From Planctomycetota bacterium (GTDB lineage Bacteria; Planctomycetota; Planctomycetia; Planctomycetales; Planctomycetaceae): a stretch of DNA of 64,000 bases. Position numbers and translations under genes: made by a program. The notes under the pieces are model-generated. The model had not been told where the DNA came from. It was given only the letters and a program-made list of their open reading frames with translations, and ran no database searches. The stretch spans positions 62,001-126,000 of the forward strand of contig JAHZKX010000076.1 in NCBI GenBank assembly GCA_022600195.1. The letters are read 5' to 3'. This document shows positions 44,722 through 53,174 of this stretch, in pieces (position 1 is the stretch's first letter; each line of letters begins with the position of its first letter).

Positions 44722-46569
44722 ATGACAAATCAAAATATGAACTCCACAACAGTCAAACAATTAGACCCTGTTCAACTCAATGTAATTCTGGCTACCGATT
44801 GTGGCAGCACTACAACCAAAGCCATTCTGATCGAGAAAATCAATGGCGAATACCGACAGACCTTCCGCGGCGAAGCACCAACAACAGTGGAAGAACCAGC
44901 CGCTGATGTCACCGTGGGCGTCGTCAATGCCGTCACGGAAGTTGGTGAATTAGCGGGTCGAAAACTCATAGACGAAAATGGCGAAATCATCCGACCTGCA
45001 AAGGGTAACACAGGCTGTGATATTTATATCTCCACGTCCAGTGCCGGAGGCGGATTACAAATGATGGTCGCGGGGGTCGTCCGCGAAATGTCGGCAGCCA
45101 GCGCCAAACGTGCCGCGTTAGGCGCCGGTGCAATCGTCATGGACACGATTTGCTCGAACGACAAACGCCTGCCTCACGAACAAATTCAACGCATCCGGGA
45201 ATTAAGACCCGATATGATCTTGCTCGCCGGGGGCACTGATGGTGGCACGCAAAAACACGTTGTCGAATTGGCAGAATTAATCGCACCGGCCAAACCTCAG
45301 CCTCGGTTTGGAGGCACTTATAAAATGCCGATCATCTATGCAGGCAATCAGGAAGCTACAGAATTTGTCGAAGAAGCCTTTGATGACGATGTGAAGCTCT
45401 CGACGGTAGCGAATGTCCGCCCGATATTAGAAAGAGAAAACCTGGCCCCTGCCCGAGATGCCATTCATGATCTGTTTCTGGAACATGTCATGGCGCATGC
45501 CCCTGGTTACAATAAACTGATCTCCTGGGCCGATGCTCCCATCATGCCAACTCCCGGAGCCGTCGGAAACATTCTGCAGACTATTGCCGAACGACAGGGA
45601 ATCAATGCACTGGGTGTCGACATCGGTGGTGCGACGACCGATGTGTTCAGTGTCTTCGATGGCACGTTTAATCGTACGGTGAGTGCCAATCTGGGATTGA
45701 GCTATTCCATCTCCAACGTATGTGCCTCTGCCACTCTGCCTATGATATTACGCTGGGTTCATCTGGATATGGATCCGCGCGAACTGCAGAATCATATCAA
45801 AAATAAAATGATTCGCCCCACAACAATTCCCCAGACCAGAGAAGCTTTGGTCTTCGAACAAGCGGTCGCCCGTGAAGCCCTCCGACTGGCGTATATTCAA
45901 CATAAAGAATTTGCCACCACCCTGAAAGGTGTACAACAACAAAGAACGGTCGGGGATACCTTCAGTCAAAATACCAGCGGCCAATCCATCGTGGACAATA
46001 TGAAACTGAATCTGCTGGTCGGTTCGGGAGGCGTGCTTTCACACGCGCCGAATATGAATCAGACCGCTGCCATGATGATTGATGCATTCGAGCCGGAGGG
46101 TATGACGGTACTTGCGAAAGACAGCATTTTCATGATGCCTCATCTCGGAGTACTGGCTCAGGTTCATCCTCAAGCCGCATTACAGGTCTTCGAGCGCGAC
46201 TGCCTGATCTATCTGGGAACCTGCATCGCACCGCGTGGCTTTTACCGTTCTGGAAAAACCTGCTTCAAGTATCATATCTCTGGAAATTCACTCAATCAAT
46301 CGGGTGAGATGCTCTGTGGTCAGATGAAACGAATTCCACTTGGCTTTGAGGAATGGGCAAAGGTGATAGTGGAACCGAAACGCGGTTATGATTTTGGTGC
46401 CGGTTCCGGGAAACGAAAAGAATTCAAAGTACGCGGTGGTACAGTCGGACTGATTCTCGACGCGCGTGGCAGACCCTTAATGGTGCCAGCCGACGAAAAT
46501 AACTATCTGGCTGAATTAACCAGTTGGGTCCAGGAATTGGATTTATTCCCTGAAAATCATTCGAAGTAA
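44722..46569 (+). CDS. GlmL/MutL-family ASKHA ATPase with C-terminal extension
   Basis: This 615-residue protein matches the methylaspartate-mutase accessory (GlmL/MutL) family of ASKHA ATPases: phosphate-1 loop ATDCGSTTTKAIL (residues 24-36), STSSAGGGLQMMV, second phosphate loop GVDIGGATTDVF (298-309), and the adenosine motif VGSGGVLSHAPN. The family usually is about 460 residues; from about 496 an extension ends in GGTVGLILDARGRPL. No glutamate mutase genes (glmS/glmE) lie in the window, so an unrelated role for a linked operon is more likely. Gene spacing with the next gene is 31 bases. Confidence 0.82.
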   Translation: MTNQNMNSTTVKQLDPVQLNVILATDCGSTTTKAILIEKINGEYRQTFRGEAPTTVEEPAADVTVGVVNAVTEVGELAGRKLIDENGEIIRPAKGNTGCDIYISTSSAGGGLQMMVAGVVREMSAASAKRAALGAGAIVMDTICSNDKRLPHEQIQRIRELRPDMILLAGGTDGGTQKHVVELAELIAPAKPQPRFGGTYKMPIIYAGNQEATEFVEEAFDDDVKLSTVANVRPILERENLAPARDAIHDLFLEHVMAHAPGYNKLISWADAPIMPTPGAVGNILQTIAERQGINALGVDIGGATTDVFSVFDGTFNRTVSANLGLSYSISNVCASATLPMILRWVHLDMDPRELQNHIKNKMIRPTTIPQTREALVFEQAVAREALRLAYIQHKEFATTLKGVQQQRTVGDTFSQNTSGQSIVDNMKLNLLVGSGGVLSHAPNMNQTAAMMIDAFEPEGMTVLAKDSIFMMPHLGVLAQVHPQAALQVFERDCLIYLGTCIAPRGFYRSGKTCFKYHISGNSLNQSGEMLCGQMKRIPLGFEEWAKVIVEPKRGYDFGAGSGKRKEFKVRGGTVGLILDARGRPLMVPADENNYLAELTSWVQELDLFPENHSK

Positions 46570-46600
46570 GCACGACACAACTCATAGAGAATTGACAATT

Positions 46601-47737
46601 ATGGCAAAGGCATATTCACCAGGATTACAAATTAGCCAGCGAGTGCTGCATTCCAGCCGGCGCATCCTCCCGATTCCCGGTGATGTCCTGGTCAAAGTCG
46701 GTGAAACAGTTTCGGCGCAACAAATTGTGGCCCAGACTTTCATGCCCGGTGACGTGACTCCCATTAATGTCGCCAATCAGATTTCCGTCGCCCCCGCAGA
46801 GGTTCCAGATTGTATGCTGGTCTCTGTCGGAGAGGAAATTCAGGCTGGAGATCTGCTGGCACGCAGTAAAGGCATTTTTGGTTTTTTCAAAGCAGAAATG
46901 ACAGCCAAAACATCAGGCACGATTGAATCAATTTCACATGTTACCGGCCAGGTTATCCTGCGAGGTGACCCACTACCCATTCAGGTTCGCGCATATCAGT
47001 CGGGCACAATCAAAGAAGTCATCCCCCAACAGGGTGTCGTGATTGAATCGGAAGTCACTTTTTTACAGGGAATTCTGGGCATTGGTGGTGAAGCGTACGG
47101 GAAGATTCAGTTCGCCTGTCAAAAGGAAGATGAGCCGTTAGTTGATTCCCAATTAAACGAATCCATGCGAGGAAACATTGTTATAGGCGGCGCCCGCATG
47201 ACCGGAAAAGCAGTCAAACGGGGTATCGAAATCGGCGTCGCGGCAATAATTTCCGGAGGCATGGATGATGAAGATCTGAAAGAAATTCTAGGCTATGATC
47301 TGGGTGTTGCTGTCACCGGATCAGAACATATCGGCACAACCCTGATCATCACGGAAGGTTTTGGTGATATCGCCATGGCAGCGCGAACTTTTCGACTGCT
47401 CAAAGAACGAGAGGGAGCAGAAGCTGCCGTAAATGGAACAACACAAATTCGCGCTGGTGTGTTACGGCCCGAAATTGTAATCCCGCTAGACAAAAACAGT
47501 CAGGCTGATGCCGAATCTCATCTCAAACAAGAGAACGCGTTGGGTGTTTTGGAAGTCGGAGTTCCTGTCCGAATTATTCGAGATCCCTACTTTGGCCTGC
47601 TCGGTCAGGTGGGAGACATGCCAACAGAACTCCAAACACTGGAATCCGGTTCAGAATCAAGAGTTCTGGAAGTCGCCCTCGATTCCGGAGAAACGGTTGT
47701 GGTCCCCCGAGCTAATGTGGAACTCATCGAAGGATAA
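46601..47737 (+). CDS. barrel-sandwich and KOW-type cytoplasmic protein
   Basis: This 378-residue soluble protein has lipoyl/RnfC-like barrel-sandwich segments in its first 140 residues (PIPGDVLVKVGETV; EEIQAGDLLAR; TSGTIESISHVTGQVILRG). Next comes a Rossmann-like stretch (GNIVIGGARMTGKAVKRG, then GVAAIISGGMDD). The C-terminus reads as a KOW-type beta module: VRIIRDPYFGLLGQVGDM, then LEVALDSGETVVVPRANVEL. The ATG at 46601 is preceded by AGAGA. It is in the operon between the ATPase and the DUF6754 protein and may be the cytoplasmic adaptor. Confidence 0.7.
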   Translation: MAKAYSPGLQISQRVLHSSRRILPIPGDVLVKVGETVSAQQIVAQTFMPGDVTPINVANQISVAPAEVPDCMLVSVGEEIQAGDLLARSKGIFGFFKAEMTAKTSGTIESISHVTGQVILRGDPLPIQVRAYQSGTIKEVIPQQGVVIESEVTFLQGILGIGGEAYGKIQFACQKEDEPLVDSQLNESMRGNIVIGGARMTGKAVKRGIEIGVAAIISGGMDDEDLKEILGYDLGVAVTGSEHIGTTLIITEGFGDIAMAARTFRLLKEREGAEAAVNGTTQIRAGVLRPEIVIPLDKNSQADAESHLKQENALGVLEVGVPVRIIRDPYFGLLGQVGDMPTELQTLESGSESRVLEVALDSGETVVVPRANVELIEG

Positions 47738-47743
47738 TTATTC

Positions 47744-49072
47744 ATGCATTTAAGGAAAAATGTAGTCATCGAACGACTGATGATTCCGCTTCTCTGCTTT
47801 GCTGCAGGCATGGCGCAATCTCGGGCAGATGAACCACCCCAAGCGAAACAACTGGCACCGCCCACTCAGTTTCGAGCAGAAGATGTAGATGGCGATGCAG
47901 GGACGGCGATTGACCTGTTCTGGACGCTTTCACCCGATGACGAGGAAGACACAAAGCCACGCAAAGTGTTGCGTTATGTCATCTCTCGTAAACAGATCGG
48001 GGGGAGCGAAGAGGCTGTCGTCTTAGAATCTGGATCTCCATTTGTCTTTGAAGTTGAAGAGAAAAAACCGGAGTTCGAAGAGATTGGTGAAGCCACTTAT
48101 CGCAAGGATACATTCCGAGATTCAAACTGCGAAACGGGTGTGCCTTATCTGTATCGCATTCAGGCCTTTGGTCCAGATAATGCAACCTCTCCAGCTGTGG
48201 AAATCAAAGAGCCCGTAATCGCGACACTTCAGTGGTTTAATCTGCAACGCAGCTGGTTTGCCGTTTTCGTCTTTTTGATCTGTGGTTCGGTGATCGTATT
48301 CATTGAAATGGCACGCCAGGGAAAAACGCTGAAAATTCGTAAAATCGCGGGCCTCGAAGCCATTAAAGACGCAGTCGGACGGGCTACCGAAATGGGCAGG
48401 TCCTGTTTGTTCGTTCCCGGAATTCAGGATATCAATGACATTCAGACCGTCGCAGGTATCACAATTCTTTCACAAGTCGCGAAAACCACCGCCGATTACC
48501 GTGCGACGTTGGAAGTCCCGACTTCCCGCTCACTGGTAATGACCACCGCCCGCGACACGGTCGAAGCCGCCTATCTCCAAGCGGGTCGCCCTGATGAATA
48601 TAACGAAGATGACATCTACTATATTACTGACGAACAGTTCGGCTACGTCGCCAGTGTCACCGGGAAAATGGTCCGCGATAAACCGGCGGCCTGTTTTTAT
48701 ATGGGTGCCTTTTACGCCGAATCTTTAATTCTGGCTGAGACGGGCAATTCCGTCGGTGCCATTCAAGTCGCGGGAACGGCAATGCCCACACAGTTGCCTT
48801 TCTTCGTAGCCGCCTGTGATTTTACTCTCATCGGCGAAGAGTTCTTTGCTGCTTCGGCTTATCTTTCAGGAGAACCTCAACAGTTGGGCAGCCTCAAGGG
48901 ACAAGACTTCGGTAAATTAATTGGTGGCATATTACTTCTCGCAGGATGCCTCATCATGACCATCTCTGCTTTTGAATCCCGGGGAGAACCTCCAGCCGAA
49001 GACAAGGAGACATTTCTCCAATCGGCCCAGATCTATCTTAAAGAGAATATCCTCGGTAAGGGAGGTTTTTAA
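47744..49072 (+). CDS. DUF6754-family membrane protein
   Basis: This 442-residue protein has a signal peptide, an FN3-like or beta-rich outer region to about residue 165 and a membrane helix near 171-190. The cytoplasmic domain (about 195-390) resembles what I recall as DUF6754: IKDAVGRATEMGRSCLFVPG, SLVMTTARDTVEAAYLQAGR, DPEDIYY-like NEDDIYYITDEQ, and ETGNSVGAIQVAGT. A last helix is near 391-410. AAGGA lies 9-10 bases before the ATG. Function not established. Confidence 0.72.
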   Translation: MHLRKNVVIERLMIPLLCFAAGMAQSRADEPPQAKQLAPPTQFRAEDVDGDAGTAIDLFWTLSPDDEEDTKPRKVLRYVISRKQIGGSEEAVVLESGSPFVFEVEEKKPEFEEIGEATYRKDTFRDSNCETGVPYLYRIQAFGPDNATSPAVEIKEPVIATLQWFNLQRSWFAVFVFLICGSVIVFIEMARQGKTLKIRKIAGLEAIKDAVGRATEMGRSCLFVPGIQDINDIQTVAGITILSQVAKTTADYRATLEVPTSRSLVMTTARDTVEAAYLQAGRPDEYNEDDIYYITDEQFGYVASVTGKMVRDKPAACFYMGAFYAESLILAETGNSVGAIQVAGTAMPTQLPFFVAACDFTLIGEEFFAASAYLSGEPQQLGSLKGQDFGKLIGGILLLAGCLIMTISAFESRGEPPAEDKETFLQSAQIYLKENILGKGGF

Positions 49073-49074
49073 TA

Positions 49075-49803
49075 ATGAAACGCACGGTCCCCTTGTTAAT
49101 CTCGGCGGTGACAGGATTTGTCCTGATCGGCACCGCGTTCATTCCCATGTTTGAGGAGTGGGGTAACGACGCGATGGCCTGGTTCAATCTCCTGGCTGCA
49201 TTTGCGTTCATCCTCGGTGGTGGCAACCTGCTGAAAATGCAACTTCAGAAAATTTCCGCTCAGCAGGCAGGCTGGGGCTATGCCGCCGTCACTCTCATCG
49301 CGTTTTTCGTCACTTTATTTGTCGGTCTTGCAAAAGTGGGCGTCCATCCCAATGCAAAGTTCCCCGAATATTCCTGGTCGGGAAATTACCTCGAAGAAGG
49401 CGGCGCCTTCTGGTGGTTCTTTGAGTATATCTTTACTCCCCTCTCGGCAACCATGTTTGCTTTGCTGGCATTTTATATTTCTTCAGCCGCCTTTCGCGCC
49501 TTCCGTGCGAAAAATACAGAAGCCACGATTCTATTGATCATCGCTGTCATCGTATTACTGGGAAGAACCTATGCCAGCGAATGGCTAACCGGCGGGTTCC
49601 CAAATGAACCAATATTTGGAGAAGGCGGCATTACCTATAGCGATTTTAAATTAGACCACTTATCACAAATTATCATGGACGACTTCACAACCCCCGGCAT
49701 GCGGGCAATCAAAATCGGCATTGCACTTGGGGTGGCCTCGACTTCGCTGAAAGTCTTATTAGGCGTTGACCGTTCCTACCTTGGCTCAGATCAGGAGGCG
49801 TAA
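49075..49803 (+). CDS. multi-spanning membrane protein of the same operon
   Basis: This 242-residue protein has about six hydrophobic helices with short loops (for example ISAVTGFVLIGTAFIPMF; LIAFFVTLFVGLAKVG; ATILLIIAVIVLLGRTYA). I do not recognise the family. GGAGG is 9 bases before the ATG, and the gene starts 2 bases after the previous stop, so translation is tightly linked. Confidence 0.68.
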   Translation: MKRTVPLLISAVTGFVLIGTAFIPMFEEWGNDAMAWFNLLAAFAFILGGGNLLKMQLQKISAQQAGWGYAAVTLIAFFVTLFVGLAKVGVHPNAKFPEYSWSGNYLEEGGAFWWFFEYIFTPLSATMFALLAFYISSAAFRAFRAKNTEATILLIIAVIVLLGRTYASEWLTGGFPNEPIFGEGGITYSDFKLDHLSQIIMDDFTTPGMRAIKIGIALGVASTSLKVLLGVDRSYLGSDQEA

Positions 49804-49806
49804 AGG

Positions 49807-50667
49807 ATGCTGAAAATACTGCAAAACCTGGATCGTCGGTGGATCTTTTTAACGATGTTTGTCGCCGTTTCGGTGCCCCTCATTATGGGAACCACGTTTC
49901 CTGAAACGCCCTCCGATCAGGTACTGGCCGTCTTCGATGCCGTCGATAATCTGCCCGACGGTTCGAATATCGTCATGGCTCTGGATTATGACCCTGCCAG
50001 TGCGGGAGAACTGCAACCGATGGCCTCGGCATTCACGCGACACTGTGCCTTGAAAAAACACAACATCTATTTCATGACACTCTGGCCACAAGGCATTAAC
50101 ATGATTCAGGGTTCAATTGACATACTGAATGATGAATACCCAGAGACTTACAAAGGAAAATATGGAACCAAATATGTGAATCTGGGTTTCCGTGCTGGCA
50201 ATGAAGGGGTGATCAAGCTGGTTGTGGAAGATTTGAAAAAATCATACACCACTGATATTCATGGAACGAATCTCGATAATATTCCTCTCACAAAAAATCT
50301 CAAGAATATTCAACAGGTCGACCTGTTAGCGAATGTAAGTGCCGGCTATCCCGGATCGCAGGAATGGGTACTCTACGGTTCCTCTCCCTTTGATATTCCG
50401 ACGGTCGTCGGTTGCACCGGAGTCCAGGCACCCATCATGTTGCCTTATATTCCGGATCAACTGACAGGCATACTGGCTGCAATCAAAGGGGCAGCCGAGT
50501 ACGAGCAGGCCATAATCAACCACTATCCGGATCTGGCAGAAAACCCAAAAGCAAAAGAAGGACTGATACGTATGGGTCCCCAGTTGGTCGCACATGTGCT
50601 GCTGATCAGTCTGATAGTTTTAGGTAATGTGATTTATTTCATGGAACGAAGACAGGGAACGGCTTAA
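49807..50667 (+). CDS. bitopic membrane protein with extracytoplasmic domain
   Basis: This 286-residue protein has one N-terminal helix (about 12-29), a soluble domain of about 215 residues starting with VFDAVDNLPDGSNIVMALDY, and one C-terminal helix (about 260-280). The domain has alternating alpha/beta elements, for example YVNLGFRAGNEGVIKLVVED and VVGCTGVQAPIMLPYI. I do not recognise it. AGGAGG is 8 bases before the ATG. Confidence 0.68.
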   Translation: MLKILQNLDRRWIFLTMFVAVSVPLIMGTTFPETPSDQVLAVFDAVDNLPDGSNIVMALDYDPASAGELQPMASAFTRHCALKKHNIYFMTLWPQGINMIQGSIDILNDEYPETYKGKYGTKYVNLGFRAGNEGVIKLVVEDLKKSYTTDIHGTNLDNIPLTKNLKNIQQVDLLANVSAGYPGSQEWVLYGSSPFDIPTVVGCTGVQAPIMLPYIPDQLTGILAAIKGAAEYEQAIINHYPDLAENPKAKEGLIRMGPQLVAHVLLISLIVLGNVIYFMERRQGTA

Positions 50668-51563
50668 TGAAACAGTCAACAATCATCTGGACTTTACTGA
50701 TGGTATTTGGTGGATTGGGCCTGATCTCCGTTCAACTCTTCAGGGGCAAAGGCGAAGTTTACGTTCGTGAGGTTCCCGTTGAAGCCAAATCATCCTCGAA
50801 AACGTCTCCGGAACAGACCTACCGCTGGTCCACGTATCAGGAAGTTTCTGCTAAAGAAAAAGATGATCCGGGTATCAGTTTTAGTTTCTCTCGCACGCTT
50901 GGATTATGGGTCGCTGCCTTTTGTACGCTCGCCATTTTTTCTTTCCTGTATGGTGATAACCCACTCTACAAATTTACGGAAGCTGTCTTTGTGGGTGTCT
51001 CGGCGGCGTATGCTATGGTGGTCGGGTTCTGGACGGAAATTGTGACAAATCTTTATGCCAAACTTCTACCCGAACTGGCTCGCATGAGCTTTTTTCCCGA
51101 TATGGAAAGTGACGTTCATTCTGACCTGCTCTATCTGATCCCCCTGGTGTTGAGTGTCTTGCTGTTATGGCGTCTGGCGCCGAAAGGAAACTGGATTGCA
51201 CGCTGGCCTTTAGCATTTTTTATTGGGGCCACAGCCGGTATCAGACTCATCAGTTATCTGGAAACCGATTTCATCGGCCAACTTCAAAGCACCGTCATGC
51301 CCTTCATTGTCTTTTCAGCCGATGGTTCCATGCTCTGGTTCAAATCGTTGAAGAATACGGTTGTGATTGTGGGTGTCACTTCCTGCATGGTTTATTTCTT
51401 TTTCTCAGTCGAGCATGAAGGAATAGTCAAATATATCTCGCGACTGGGAATCTGGTTTTTAATGGTGACATTCGGCGCCAGCTTTGCCTACACCGTCATG
51501 GGACGCATTGCCTTGTTAAGTGGCCGTCTCGATTTCCTGTTCAACGAATGGCTGGGAATTTGA
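50667..51563 (+). CDS. multi-spanning membrane protein, last gene of the operon
   Basis: This 298-residue protein begins with a signal-anchor-like helix, an acidic loop of about 50 residues, and about six helices (for example LGLWVAAFCTLAIFSFLYG; LPLVLSVLLLWRLAPKG). The start overlaps the previous stop (TAATG). I do not recognise the family, but the helical loop FWTEIVTNLYAKLLPE looks amphipathic. It probably forms a complex with the upstream membrane proteins. Confidence 0.68.
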   Translation: MKQSTIIWTLLMVFGGLGLISVQLFRGKGEVYVREVPVEAKSSSKTSPEQTYRWSTYQEVSAKEKDDPGISFSFSRTLGLWVAAFCTLAIFSFLYGDNPLYKFTEAVFVGVSAAYAMVVGFWTEIVTNLYAKLLPELARMSFFPDMESDVHSDLLYLIPLVLSVLLLWRLAPKGNWIARWPLAFFIGATAGIRLISYLETDFIGQLQSTVMPFIVFSADGSMLWFKSLKNTVVIVGVTSCMVYFFFSVEHEGIVKYISRLGIWFLMVTFGASFAYTVMGRIALLSGRLDFLFNEWLGI

Positions 51564-51768
51564 CAAAATAGTATTCTTCTCAAAACGTACGATTTGGATG
51601 AAAGAATCATTCCATTTCATGAGGAATACGTGAAGATAAGAGTTTTGTCTCATCCAATTTCTCAGTACGCTACGCCCGCGTCTCCTCATCTGCTATAGTG
51701 GATCCCAACCCACCGGTCGCCCGTTCCGTGCTGACTGATTTTATATATCCAGGGAAGAAATACCAGAA

Positions 51769-53130
51769 ATGAATTCGCAGTCTCCGCTGGCCAATGCGGA
51801 ACCTAGCAACGCAGAAGAAGGAGCCGCGCCTACCAGTCATAAGTATTTTCCTGGCTGGACGATGCTTGGTATTGCTGCGACAACACAATATCTCTCCGCT
51901 CCGGGACAATCATTTTCCATCGCGATCTTCAAAGACCCCATGCGGGCCACACTCGACTTAACGGAGACTCAATATTCTCTGGCCTACGCTGCTGCCACAA
52001 TCGTCAGTGCCTGCCTGTTACCCTTTATTGGCCACCTGCTTGATTACTGGGGCGCGCGAATTCTTTTACCATTGACGGCCACAGGTTTGGCCATCGCCTG
52101 CTTTTTCATGTCACAGATCGAGACGCTGACAGGGCTCTATATCGGCTTCAGCTTATTACGGAGTCTCGGTCAAGGCGCACTCACACTCATTTCGGTCTGG
52201 ATGGTGGGAGAATGGTTTGAACGAAAACGGGGGCGTGCCACTGCACTTGCCGGCTTTGGTAGTGCGTTTTCCGTAATGACAATACCGTTTATCAATAACT
52301 GGCTGATTACTCATTATGGCTGGCAAAACGGCTGGATTTTCTATGCTGCGACCGTTGCCGTTTGTCTGATTCTACCGGGTATTTTCCTCGTCAGAAACCG
52401 TCCGGAAGATCTGGGATTGCACCCGGATGGAATCGACCCCAATCAAAAACCGATAAATGATGGGATAGGTTCGACAAAGAAATTTAAAGGCCCTGTGATC
52501 ACAACCACGATTGAATCATGGACGGTCCGACAAGTGCTGCGTGATCCGACATTCTGGAAATTATTGTCCGTGATTACCACGCATTCTCTGGTAGGAACAG
52601 GTTTGGTTTTTCATCAAATCTCATTATTGGGCAGCCATGGTGTGCCTCATAACTGGGCCATCAGAATGATGTCGTTTCAGGCAATCTGTGCTACCATTTT
52701 AATGTTTCCGGCGGGCTGGATCACAGATCGATTTCCCAGCCGTTACATCCTGTTTTTTTCCATGATCTGTTTATCGTTAGCCAATTTGATCATCCTGGTA
52801 TTGCCGGCCGTCTGGGTGGTTGTGTTTTATGCTTTTTTTCTCGGTTTGACGGGCAGCATTTTTCGCAGCACGGCGACTGTCGTCTGGATCAACTATTACG
52901 GGCGAATGAATCAGGGCGCGGTCCGAGGCGTTGCCTGGTCGATGATGATCCTGGCTTCCGCTCTGGGTCCTTTACCGGTGGCTATCTCAGTCGATTTTTT
53001 TGGATCCTATAACCCGGTTCTGATTCTATTCTCAATCATGCCACTGTTTGCAGCAGCAGCCGTCTGGTCTGCTCATCCCCCTCGCCTGTTTAAAAAACAG
53101 ACTGAAACGGAATCAGAACCCGTCGAATAG
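51769..53130 (+). CDS. MFS transporter
   Basis: This 453-residue permease has twelve predicted helices, a central cytoplasmic loop near residues 210-245, and MFS-type loop motifs, for example GHLLDYWGAR between helices 2 and 3. It resembles the monocarboxylate/oxalate-formate antiporter branch. The substrate is unknown. The gene is alone between the membrane operon and the VWA genes. Confidence 0.87.
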   Translation: MNSQSPLANAEPSNAEEGAAPTSHKYFPGWTMLGIAATTQYLSAPGQSFSIAIFKDPMRATLDLTETQYSLAYAAATIVSACLLPFIGHLLDYWGARILLPLTATGLAIACFFMSQIETLTGLYIGFSLLRSLGQGALTLISVWMVGEWFERKRGRATALAGFGSAFSVMTIPFINNWLITHYGWQNGWIFYAATVAVCLILPGIFLVRNRPEDLGLHPDGIDPNQKPINDGIGSTKKFKGPVITTTIESWTVRQVLRDPTFWKLLSVITTHSLVGTGLVFHQISLLGSHGVPHNWAIRMMSFQAICATILMFPAGWITDRFPSRYILFFSMICLSLANLIILVLPAVWVVVFYAFFLGLTGSIFRSTATVVWINYYGRMNQGAVRGVAWSMMILASALGPLPVAISVDFFGSYNPVLILFSIMPLFAAAAVWSAHPPRLFKKQTETESEPVE

Positions 53131-53174
53131 AATGCAAACGAAGAAACCCTAAAATTATCCGTACTCTTTTCGTT

